A stretch of DNA of 64,000 nt, taken from contig SJOL01009422.1 of the NCBI GenBank assembly GCA_004794785.1, positions 786,429-850,428 of the forward strand, given 5' to 3'. The notes below the pieces were generated by a model, which worked only from the letters and a program-made list of their open reading frames with translations, did not search any database and was not told the origin of the DNA. Source of the stretch: Opisthorchis felineus. Its lineage: Eukaryota; Platyhelminthes; Trematoda; Opisthorchiida; Opisthorchiidae. Shown piece after piece: positions 35,613 through 45,445 of this stretch (position 1 is its first letter; every line of letters begins with the position of its first letter). A program made the position numbers and the translations under genes.

Positions 35613-36037
35613 NNNNNNNNNNNNNNNNNNNNNNNNNNNNNNNNNNNNNNNNNNNNNNNNNNNNNNNNNNNNNNNNNNNNNNNNNNNNNNNNNNNNNNNN
35701 NNNNNNNNNNNNNNNNNNNNNNNNNNNNNNNNNNNNNNNNNNNNNNNNNNNNNNNNNNNNNNNNNNNNNNNNNNNNNNNNNNNNNNNNNNNNNNNNNNNN
35801 NNNNNNNNNNNNNNNNNNNNNNNNNNNNNNNNNNNNNNNNNNNNNNNNNNNNNNNNNNNNNNNNNNNNNNNNNNNNNNNNNNNNNNNNNNNNNNNNNNNN
35901 NNNNNNNNNNNNNNNNNNNNNNNNNNNNNNNNNNNNNNNNNNNNNNNNNNNNNNNNNNNNNNNNNNNNNNNNNNNNNNNNNNNNNNNNNNNNNNNNNNNN
36001 NNNNNNNNNNNNNNNNNNNNNNNNNNNNNNNNNNNNN
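35613..36037. other. Assembly gap (425 N)
   Basis: Unbroken N. Any reading frame drawn across it is meaningless. Confidence 0.99.
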
Positions 36038-36724
36038 ACCTCTTCATCCAACAAATCAATCGATCCGGACTATCGATTTAGCAAGTGAATCTGAGCAGTC
36101 AATTTGCAGGAGAAAATTCATTAGTTTTCTCCATTTACGCGATCCATTTGCTACTAATTTGATTAGTGACCGAAATGAATGTAACGCAGCTCTGGGAAAC
36201 CCTTGTTTTTAGTAGGAAAAGTCACATTCCATTCCAAATAATCAGCAGAGAGTTTTTCACCACGATGTATAAGAGCGCAATGCCATTAAGAAAAAAGGAT
36301 TACTCAATGAATAAACACGGTAATTATGGTGCTGGAGGAATTCAGTGTTGTGGAACGCAACAAACCTTTATTTATCTATCTCCCCTTTTTTCGTTTATCT
36401 AGAACAAAATTTTACTTTGCGTGACAGTGACCACCCCGGGCTAACTACTGACCCTGTCGTCGTTCACTGAATGCGTACGCAAAGCCGCAAACTTAGTGAC
36501 AAAAAGAAAACCAAGCTTACTGAAATGGCTGTTAGGTAAAAATCAAACTTGATCCAGATGTTGTGTAGATCAGTTATCATTGACCTAAGGGGTAAGTAAC
36601 TTGGTAGACCTGTAACTAGTGGCGGAAGGTGTACAATAATCGAATAAAACATGTGAGTTCTGTTTATGCGAACCTGTAACAAAGCGGAGCACAGACATTC
36701 TCCTATCGATGTTTTAAGATAAAC

Positions 36725-37045
36725 TTATGAGCGAAATACTCTCATTTGCATACCGATTTAGCTCACTGAACCTCTCGTTTATTGTGTTCTTCTTCCACCG
36801 AATAAGCTGCATCACTATGCACGAGAGATTTAGCTGGGTTTTGGGAAATTTCTCGTCAAAACCAAATTTATATGAGAATGAACGTATTCCGCTAACCTCG
36901 TGTAATCTAGGTCAAATAAGAACATAAAGTTGACGGTGGAAACTCGGGAACTGCGCCCACCTGATTAGCCTTCCAAGAAGGGCAAAACCGGTCGTGGTCT
37001 TTCGAAGGGCTTTCATTAACCTTATGAGAGATGTATTACGTAGAC
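36725..37045. repeat. Retrozyme-like repeat, inverted pair
   Basis: A minus-sense piece (CTCATTTGCATACCG ... CCTCTCGTTTATTGTG) is followed from about 36815 by a plus-sense unit. The plus-strand ribozyme at 36955-36998 reads CTGATTA and AAAA in place of CTGATGA and GAAA, so it is inactive; ACCGGT is kept. Confidence 0.65.
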
Positions 37046-37719
37046 TTATGAGTTTATCTGGAGATTGTTTGTACTTGTTAGCATTGGTACAATGGTCAAA
37101 ACATGTTTTTAGTCGTTGTTCTAAATCTTTGGACCTGCTTCCCAAGGAAGAATTTCTGTTACTGAATATATGACGAACAAGCCGCATGCATCTGGACTTT
37201 GTACTAAACCACAGTGTTACTTTCGATCAGGGGACTTCGTGATTAACGTATCAGGGTAAAACTGACCATGGAACAAGCTTATCGCTCACGATGTCATTGA
37301 AATATTTGGACCTGTATCCGATTGTGTGTTGCCAGCCCTTTACTCATCGGGTAATAATATCACTGAAGTGGGTTTTTTTTCTTTCGTAGTTGGGTGTACT
37401 GCGGTGCCTTAGCCGTCCTGTATGAGTTGCTTGTTTATCTTTTTAATAAATCTGCAGAGCGTGGTCTGAGATGACGCTGTCATAGGCGGCTGGTCGGATC
37501 ATCCGCATGACCATGTAGGTCAAAGTCCTTTCTTTGTAAGTGTGTCCATGACGCATTCCATAAGAGTGATTGGATTTGAGGTCGCCTCACAGCTAGCACT
37601 CTTACTCAACGCACAGCGGTTCAAATTGCACACTTACAAACCTTGTATGCTTTTGTGTCACTACTGCTTTGGACATCGTTCTTTTTTTGCCAGAACAGAA
37701 TATGCACCTTCTATAAAAG

Positions 37720-37985
37720 TAACTCTTTATTCACAAGGTTTCTGAAAATTCTGCGGAAGCCTACCACCGCTTTCGCACTTCTTGAGGCTCGTCAGGTAGG
37801 CGCAGTCCCCGTGTTCTTGTCAACCTTATGTTATACTTGAATTTAGGTTGCGCGAAATTATCGGAGTACTCTCATTTGCCTATAAGTTTGGTTTTGACAG
37901 GTAACTCACCTGAATCTAAGCACAACATCATAAATGAGAAATTCAGACGTGACTCGGGCGAGTTTGTCGTAAAACCAAGCTGGTA
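37720..37985. repeat. Retrozyme-like repeat, inverted pair
   Basis: A minus-sense unit to about 37920 is joined to a plus piece (CAACATCATAAATGAG). The ribozyme at 37758-37802 (minus) has CTGACGA and GAAA and a fully paired stem I (GCCTAC/GTAGGC). The base at the cleavage site is G, which hammerheads do not accept. Confidence 0.6.
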
Positions 37986-38794
37986 TTCCGCTGTTTTTAA
38001 CGTTCTTCATCCCAGAAAATGCCACAATTTGGAAATCGCCCTTCAGTAGGTTTTTTTAGTGAACCTTTTCGAAACAATATGTTGGCCGTAGGCAAGTTTA
38101 GTTTTTCAAATTTTTGGGAGTGGGAGAAAAGACCATTGTCTCTCTCTGGTAGGTAAAAGCGAACCAGACAAAATGAGTGTACATAATATTCTGCCAATAG
38201 CAATCACAATTCGAATGAATTCTTGTTGTGTAACAACACTCTTGGTGTGCTTTAGGTGACAGAACAGATTCTGATCAGGCGTCCTTCTAAAATGCAGAAA
38301 CACTCGAGAAGCAATCGTTGGTAGACAGAAAACTGACTCTGTCGCGTGGATAAATGATGCATTGCACCTCCGTTGCTATGCGAAGGTTTCGTGTTCGGAT
38401 TTCCCCAGAGATATGTGGGGCGGGGGTTTCATCCGTTTTAAAGCGCACTCTTGGTTTTGTTGATCTTATCCATTGTGATTAGTGAAATTTGGAAAAAGAG
38501 CTTGACATATGTCCACACTTTTTACAAGATCAAACACGAATTTATGCTCCCCTTGAAAATCCAATTTTATCCTCCATGTATTTTTCCCGCTTTTATTTAA
38601 ATCCACTCTCGTTACGCAAGAATAGACCTCTTCAGATAACCGGAAAATGGATGCCCAAGATACTGAAGTGGGTTGAGCATGTAGCTACGCATGCTGATTG
38701 GCCAAAACGGAAAAATCCATTACAGTCTTACGGTGAATGTCGAGACATTATAGTTCACCGCCGTTCCTAGATTGGTGCGGAAAACATGACAACC

Positions 38795-38920
38795 CTTAAT
38801 GAAATACACCTATTTATATACCAGTTTGGTTTGCAAGGGTTATCCAAGTGAATCTCTCGTCTATAATGTTCTCTAAAGAGTTTTCAGCAACCTTATGAGT
38901 AGTGTCTTACCACCATACAT
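38795..38920. repeat. Retrozyme-like repeat, short hairpin junction
   Basis: GAATCTCTCGTCTATAATG in the minus sense passes within a few bases into GAGTTTTCAGCAACCTTATG in the plus sense. No ribozyme core. Confidence 0.6.
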
Positions 38921-39109
38921 TGGGAGACACTTCTTCAGGAGTCGTGCCTCAAGGAGAGACAATTTCTGACCCAGGTATAGTGAATAATCTTATGTAGCGG
39001 TTAACTTAACCAACTTTTAGTTGTCTCCACTGACTAAAGTACGTTACTTTGGGCAGCATTTGACAACCTAAGAGAAACGACTAAGCCAGTTTGACTGTCG
39101 TTCTTACAG

Positions 39110-39294
39110 ATCGATCTGTAATTGTGCCGGTCGCACGCGCAGGTTCTCCGGTCTTAATGCAAGAAGGCAAACGTGGTGCCGTTCTCCCAGAGAGTTGGCT
39201 GGCTTCATGGTCTAAAGAGTTTGCGGAACACATGAAAAGAGTGGACCAGTACTGTACACTTTTGGAAACTGAGAATCTTTCAGGTTCGCTTTGA
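39110..39294 (+). other. Unidentified terminal-exon-like frame
   Basis: The acceptor GTCGTTCTTACAG at 39097-39109 is followed by an open frame to TGA at 39292-39294. Residues such as VPVARAGSPVLMQEGKRGAV and WSKEFAEHMKRVDQYCTLL look like real protein. No family is recognised. It is antisense in cholinesterase intron 1; 1 kb downstream a second terminal-exon-like frame lies at 40348-40536. Confidence 0.3.
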
Positions 39295-39538
39295 GCAGAA
39301 CGGTAGCAGCGAAGTAGACCCTTGGTTGTGTTGCTTCCACCGTTCATTTGAACGGCAAGGCTTTGAAAGTTCTTGCACTTTAACCGTTCCAAATGCAGTG
39401 CAAACAAGAGCCAGTACATCACTACCCGTCAGCTCAACAGAAGCCTTAAAATGACAGGTCCCTAGGACATTGTTTATCAACATTGCTCTGTTTGTTTGCG
39501 AACCTTCCAAAAATTATGTGGATTGCGAGCTTCTCTAC

Positions 39539-40165
39539 CTATCCCAAAGGACACGTGCATTTATCTTCCTGAGCTATAATCAGAGAAGCCAAACATGCAA
39601 CCAATACAGCTGTAAATCGTATCTCCATAACAATTAAATCAACAGGGTCGGCTCCTACCTTATGAATGTCGAGTTGCACCAGTTTTCTAAGGTCCTTCCG
39701 CAAAGGCGCAGCTGAAACATTGGAGACCACTGCAGCTTTTGAAATTCTTGACCTTATTCTGGCCGACAAATTACTTTTCCCTGGTAGGGATTCAAAAGTT
39801 TTGTCAAGTATCAACCCTTTTTTTATCTCCAACCAATGAAATCCTCCCTTATGAACACGTTGTCTTCTCGTTAGACTATGAACAAATTTGGAGAACAAAC
39901 GCAAAATACCTATAGTCTTCTGACAAGCATTGAATTGTCTATGTCTAAAATAGTACGACCTAAACAATCTTTCTTCTCGATCTGGGTGACTATTCTGGTT
40001 AGTTGTCACCAACGTATAGGTGTTGGACTCAGGTTTCATGCTCCTTATACGTCGTCCACATGGCCTAAACTTTGCCCTATAATGAATTAGGATCCGGACC
40101 TTTGACATGTGAGTCTCATGCACATAAATGAAACATATCATTTCTGAAGCATTAAGTACTTCCAT
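39539..40165 (-). other. Long open frame ending in a signal-peptide-like segment
   Basis: 208 codons without stop, the longest gap-free frame outside the two large cholinesterase exons. ATG at 39628 within it opens MEIRFTAVLVACLASLIIAQ, a textbook signal peptide, followed by EDKCTCPLG and a stop directly before TAG|GTAGAG, a plausible donor. This could be a first exon of a secreted protein whose exon end I have misplaced, or chance. The upstream 180 residues match nothing I know. Confidence 0.25.
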
Positions 40166-40347
40166 ACCACTGATGAGTTCTCATGAAATTTCATTTCAGT
40201 GTCCAGACAGCCAGTTGGTGTCAGTTGGACCAATCACTTCAAAGCGAGTTGATAGGTTATAAAATGCAGTCCTGGTTGCTCAAGTTGTGAAGCTAATATT
40301 CGTGCGAGTTTGGCGGTTTCGCTTTAAACAGTTCTTCATCATTGCAG

Positions 40348-40536
40348 GTAATAGCAGAATCAGCTCCCAAACCCCCGAAACGTGAAGCTCCAATAAATGA
40401 GCACGCACTGCTAACGTCTCTTGGTGAGAAACTCGTGACCAAATCGCCAAGTCCAAGGCGTAAGTCGAGCCTCAGCAAGAGAACCGTTCAAGTGCGAATG
40501 ATGCGTGTACACACAGTTCCTCAAAATAAACTCTAA
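40348..40536 (+). other. Unidentified terminal-exon-like frame, basic C-terminus
   Basis: The acceptor AGTTCTTCATCATTGCAG ends at 40347. The frame runs 62 codons to TAA at 40534-40536. It is Pro-, Lys- and Arg-rich, with APKPPKREAPINEH, SPSPRRKSSLSKRT (phosphorylation-site-like) and a basic end. Composition and splice site suggest a real last exon of an unknown antisense gene inside the cholinesterase intron. Confidence 0.35.
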
Positions 40537-40559
40537 TGTTATCATTGCTGGTAGAACAC

Positions 40560-40710
40560 CGATTACACACTTGATTTACCTGTCATCTATCTTGTATTCG
40601 AATCCCAGTACAGCGAACAGAGCGAACTGCGGACGAGCTCTAATAAGTGCCGACTCTGGTCCGACAATTCCAGAATAATTGCGTTGGGACCGAATGAAGC
40701 TTACTCAACT
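40560..40710 (+). mobile_element. tRNA-derived SINE, partial copy
   Basis: Shares TTCGAATCCC (B box), GACGAGCTCTAATAAGTGCC and an ending like AATTGCGTTGGGAC with the element at 18238-18425. The A box is decayed. Confidence 0.45.
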
Positions 40711-40829
40711 AAATGGGAAGCTGTTGTTCAAAATAATTTCCACTGCTATGGACTCAATTATTTCAATAAGTAAATCTGAAAATTTAGGCTTTTAGAAACT
40801 AAAAGGTATTTTGTGATCGACAAACTAGT

Positions 40830-41290
40830 TCCAAATATTAGACACATACACTCATCTGCATACCAATTCGGTTTTTACGGGTGACTCACCCGGAATCCAG
40901 CTGAATCAATGGTTCATGATGTCCCTCTTCAAGTGAATGCGCTGCACCTGACCACCTGATATTTCAGCTGGTGCGATACCCCAATATCGCAGTACATTGC
41001 ATAGACGTAACGTACTACTCATGAGGTTACTGAAAAATTGCCCGACAGCCTACGATCGGTTTTTCCCTTCTTGAGGCTCATCAGGTAGGCGCAAAACTAA
41101 AGTTTCCCTCAACCTTGTGCTCAAATTGAACTCAAATTTTATGATATGCAACCTGTAAACTCATTTGTATACCTACTTGGTTTTGACGCGAGACTGTCCT
41201 GAAAAACAGCTGAATCTGTCGTTTATGATGTTCTTCTTGGGTGCGGGCTGTCAAAAGGATTTCAGCAACCTTACGAGTAGTGTACTAGTT
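40830..41290. repeat. Retrozyme-like repeats, tandem units with 309-bp period
   Basis: Two minus-sense units repeat with CATGAT/TATGAT at 40915 and 41224, a 309-bp spacing. The array ends at about 41240 in an inverted junction that restarts at GGTGCGGGCTGTC, that is, almost exactly at the ribozyme cleavage point. Confidence 0.7.
41048..41091 (-). ncRNA. Hammerhead ribozyme, one core base lost
   Basis: Minus strand: GCCTAC, CTGATGA, GCCT-CAAGAA-GGGA, AAAA (G12 lost), CCGATC, GTAGGC. Stem I is 6 perfect Watson-Crick pairs. The G12 change should make it inactive. Confidence 0.7.
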
Positions 41291-41381
41291 CCACATCTTG
41301 TTTGCGGCAAAATCAGTAGGTAGGATACAAACGGTGCCAGACCAACAAACTGCGCACAAATTTGACTGAAAATTGTTTGTG

Positions 41382-41612
41382 ATGGCAACTATGCCTAAGT
41401 ATGTTGCAAAGGCTTTTGAACTGGCAGGCAAAATTTGTAATAAACGTAAGTGCGTCCGCCCTGAGCAAAAGATAGAAATTAAGTGCAAGTTGGCTGAGTT
41501 CTACACAACTGCCTGTCTTATCAGCCAACAGTCATCAAGAATTTTCGACGGGGAAGTTCCATTCCACTTGGCTAAATGCGATTCAATGTGCAAACAAAAG
41601 TGTAGCAGATAA
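41382..41612 (+). CDS. Small cysteine-rich protein, hypothetical
   Basis: ATG at 41382 (G at +4, in-frame stop just upstream) opens 76 codons. The product is basic and has seven cysteines: KICNKRKC, IKCKLAEFYTTAC, AKCDSMCKQKC. The spacing C-x9-C followed by a late C-x3-C recalls the C8 module of von Willebrand-type proteins, but that is a loose resemblance. No signal peptide is visible, so if real it may be an exon of a larger secreted protein or an intracellular peptide. It lies antisense in cholinesterase intron 1, directly after a retrozyme array. No polyadenylation signal was noted close by. Function unknown. Confidence 0.4.
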   Translation: MATMPKYVAKAFELAGKICNKRKCVRPEQKIEIKCKLAEFYTTACLISQQSSRIFDGEVPFHLAKCDSMCKQKCSR

Positions 41613-43924
41613 ATGACACACATTCCCGTTTATAGACAGATTTATTGGATCACATATACAACAAACTCCATTTTTGTATAACGAAGTGTTCACCTGATGT
41701 CTGGTGAATATTGTCGTTTATTCAACTTGAAGCTTCAGTCGGTGAGACCTGATTATACTGAGCATACTCAATATGTTGTATGCGCGGTGGACCTTAATGA
41801 TAATAACAATAAAAATTACTACCACTATCGCCAGCAACTCTCAGAAAGTGGAACTTCGCTGTTGGATAATGCGGGCGTTATGTCCTATAAGGTGCCGATT
41901 GTCTCTCTTGGAGACAGAACACTCTTCCAAAATGGCAATTTTTACGGGGCTTCAAACAAAATTACAGGTGACTGAAAACACTGTTTGCCTCTTTGGAGGG
42001 CTACTGTCTTTTCATTTTCACTAAATGTTTTTTTATAGTTTGGCTAACCTTGGCTAACCTCATCTACTCTTGGGATCCTACTATTATCGGTCTTAAGATC
42101 GATCAAATGTTCTTTTGGCTAGAAGATAGAATTATCCTGTGCTTTGTGCAGATATTGATATCTAAGTTGGAAATTTGTTTGACCGACTTTAGTCCAGTCA
42201 AGCTCTTATGAACGGAAGTGTCAACAAATCCTATCAAGGATCAAATGAATGGCAGCTACTAGAATGTCACCAATTTCGTGATTTTTTACGTGTAGTAAGG
42301 AACAATTGCTCGAAATCTGTGAAGAGCTCACTACCGTCTTTGCCGTCTTTGAGTTTTCGGGCTTGCACTTCCTAATTTGAACAGAAACTGGGGTTGAAGC
42401 TGATTTTTGAGACTGTGTGTTTGTGGATTTGTTGAAACTGGCTACCCAACAGAATCCCTTGCATTCAATACCTGGACTGTACTTTTATGCCCAATCTGTG
42501 ACACACAGGTTCTCTCGATGTTCTCCTACAATCGAACCACAAGACAGGCTGGATGATCAATATGCGGAGAAATACTGACAAAATTTTGGGTCTGATAGAG
42601 ACCACTGAGTCTTCCTGTCCTTCTTGCAAATTGTAGCTCGAGGGTTACAATAAGGCAAATGATCTTGTTTCATTAAATTGTATGCGGGACAAATAAAATC
42701 CTTCTGGATTCAACTGTCGTTATGTATACCCCTCTCCGGAAAATGCCAGGTGTCTGCCCAAAATCAGTCGTTTTCGCTGAAAAGCACTGCTAAATTCAGG
42801 TTTCAGATTTATTCCGGAACTGCAGCCTAATCTACAATGTTTGCTACCCTTAGAAACAGGGAGCCCTAACTAATCAAATCTAATTCAATGCTCAAAGTTT
42901 TGCTGTAAATTTGTCTCTTTGGTCCGCCAACTCGATAACTGCAAAATTTAGCTTCATTGAACTGGAAAATTGATGGATGTCAAAAGATTTTCGACCAGTT
43001 GTAGACGGTATTCCATTTTTTAAATTTTTGGCTAATTTTCCTGACTTCGTTATTACATAGTGGATGATAAAATCACAACGATTGAGCAAACTAAGGTTGA
43101 GATTAGTTAGGGCGTTACAGCATCCTTGGAGAGCTTTTATTAAGCGAATTTTATCCTACTTATAGCATTTGAACCAAAATACCAGGAAACTTGGAACAAC
43201 CGAACAGGAAAAGAAGAGGAGTGTGCACGTAGTTGAGTATCAGGGAGGACAAGGAAGATCGAATTTAATGCTGGACCGTGTTTTCAAGACTAGAATATAT
43301 GTGTATGCGAAAACAATTGATGTAACAAATAAACGAACTCTCAGGAAATCAGATATCTTTCTTCTCCTCAAATGACAATAACTTGTCTGCATCCCACACT
43401 ACCGAAGCTGGATTTACCTAGTCACTGCTATCGCCTCTCAACCGGAGCTCCACTAAGCAATTGCAGGTGAGGAAGAGTGAACTAGTCCAAGGACGCAGAC
43501 ATATAGCCTGTCTGGTAAGGCGTTTTGAACTTTGACGCCACACATAGGGATGTGCTCGTTAAGCATCCAGACCTACCGCTGAAAAAAAAACCACCAGACA
43601 AGTTCGCTCATCCACACATTCACCTGCATGCAAGTCTTGAATATCCACCAGCGGATGAAAATCAAGCTACACTGGCCGCTATGATACATGTCCCCATACT
43701 CCTCTCTGTCCGCTTATTCATTTAACCCATAATTGCTCTTTTTTGTCTCCTTTTTTGTATTTTATAAACAGGGTGCCATTCTCCTAGTCGTGGCCTTCAA
43801 AAAAAAGTTTAAACGATGCAAGTCGTTTACTTTCTGCTCACCTGAACTGTTTTTTGGGTTCGCACCAAATATTTCATGTTAGTGACAATCACCATCATAT
43901 TATCCAATCCCTTCACAACTAAAT

Positions 43925-44260
43925 TTAAACAGGGACTATTGAAATACACTCATTTGCATACCATTTGGTTTTCACCGGAGACCCAACTGAATCCCAGCTT
44001 ATTCTATCCTTTATGATATCATTCTTCATCACATTTAGGGGTAATGTGTTACGTCTGTACAATGTATTGCAATACTGGCGTATCACACGAAATGAAAAAT
44101 GAGGCGGCCTGGTGCAGCACATTGAACTGATGAAGAACATCCCAAACGAGAGGTTGTGGAAACTCGGGGACTGCTTCTTTGAGCCCCAAATGGGGCGAAA
44201 CCTGTCGGGGGCTATCGAAAGGTTTTAAACGGCCTTGGGAGAAACGGACGCCCAACTTGA
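43925..44260. repeat. Retrozyme-like repeat, inverted pair
   Basis: A minus piece (ACACTCATTTGCATACC ... CCTTTATGATATC) is followed by a plus unit (AATGAGGCGGCCTGGTGC ... GGCTATCGAAAGG). The ribozyme region at 44174-44212 has a strong GCCCC-AAAT-GGGGC hairpin and GAAA, but CTGATGA is lost. Confidence 0.6.
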
Positions 44261-44917
44261 AATATGTGTGCATAGATATGTTCTTCGATCAGCGGAGCTC
44301 GGTCAATAGTACCAGAGGTAGTGTATGCCACTTGATCGAATAAGGATGAGTGGACCCACTAGGAAGTTGCAAAGGCCACATTTGAGGTAAGGGCGGTAAA
44401 TCAAAATACTCTATAAGGAGATAAATCAAGTAAACAAAGTCGAAACTGCTATAATACGCTGTGAGTTGGTATGGGTGAAGACAACCGTTGTTCGGGATAG
44501 TATGCTGTGAGGAAACGATAGCAGCTTATTGAATCGTGAGACTGGAATTGTTATGGTAATAAGCAGGTTCAAGGCGATATATCACGTTGGAGTCCACTCT
44601 TGGCACAGATATGAATATAGGGCTCGGACCTGATCACGTATCTATGCTTGGCACTTGTTAGGAACAGTCTACTTCAAGGGGTTCTTCGGGCAGTGTTTAC
44701 CGTCACCAAACAATTAAAAACCGCCGAGAACGTCGGTAGAGAGAACTATGGTTTTCCGCGATAATAAGAATAAACGTAAAATATTAGGCAAAGCAATGCT
44801 CTTTCGACGTACGTTCCGGTAATGTTACATAAAGAACAAGTTTTCCAACCTACCCAAGGGATAAAATTGGGGCATGTAGCGGTGTATACTACTGATGAAA
44901 CATGCGAGTAATGTCTG

Positions 44918-45445
44918 ATGAGGTGGCAAAGCGGCGTCCCTGCAACTGACGGAACGTGGACGTTGGTAAGGAAACTGCAGAACTGCCTTGCAGTGTTTGT
45001 CAACTATTTTTTAACATTCAAAGAACGTCCAGGAAGGTTCAAGGCGACGCTTGGGAATGTTCACCTTCGAAAATCCTGTGCAAATGAGATTGATTCTTTC
45101 GTGGTAGCCCTCAAAACAACCCCTTTTACTGTGGAGTGGATAAATTATAATGCAAAAAAGAGCATACTCGATGAGGACAGAATGGACGGCGCTTCTCATA
45201 GCAGTCTAGCAGGAAATAGTTCATTTGGCTTAAGGAAAAAGAGGCTACACTTCGCTTTAACATTTCCAAGCAATAATTGGTTTCCTCCCGAAGCAGTACA
45301 GGTGAGCTTTGGTATACAATATAATAAACGCACACGGGTTGTTGATCCATTCTATATTGTTTGCATTGCCATTGCTCGAAATGTAGAATGTAACTGCCCG
45401 AGCATAGTGAAGGCCGTACTATGCGTTCACACCGTTCTTGTTTGA
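44918..45445 (+). CDS. SWIM-zinc-finger-like ORF, possible Mutator-type transposase remnant
   Basis: A 175-codon frame from ATG 44918. Near its end, IARNVECNCPSIVKAVLCVH gives Cys-x-Cys-x8-Cys-x-His, the SWIM zinc-finger pattern, preceded by a VVDPFYIVC segment. In MULE-type transposases and their domesticated relatives a SWIM finger ends the protein, so this may be the C-terminal part of one. No DDE catalytic domain is seen upstream. An acceptor-like AACATTCAAAG lies at about 45022, so the true 5' end may differ. A GTGAGC at about 45301 inside the frame could be a donor, but reading through keeps a coherent sequence. It is antisense inside cholinesterase intron 1. Plausible but unproven. Confidence 0.4.
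   Translation: MRWQSGVPATDGTWTLVRKLQNCLAVFVNYFLTFKERPGRFKATLGNVHLRKSCANEIDSFVVALKTTPFTVEWINYNAKKSILDEDRMDGASHSSLAGNSSFGLRKKRLHFALTFPSNNWFPPEAVQVSFGIQYNKRTRVVDPFYIVCIAIARNVECNCPSIVKAVLCVHTVLV

Noticed and set aside
35427..36212. Long open frames of up to 261 codons
   Set aside because: Most of their length is N plus a (TA)n tract.
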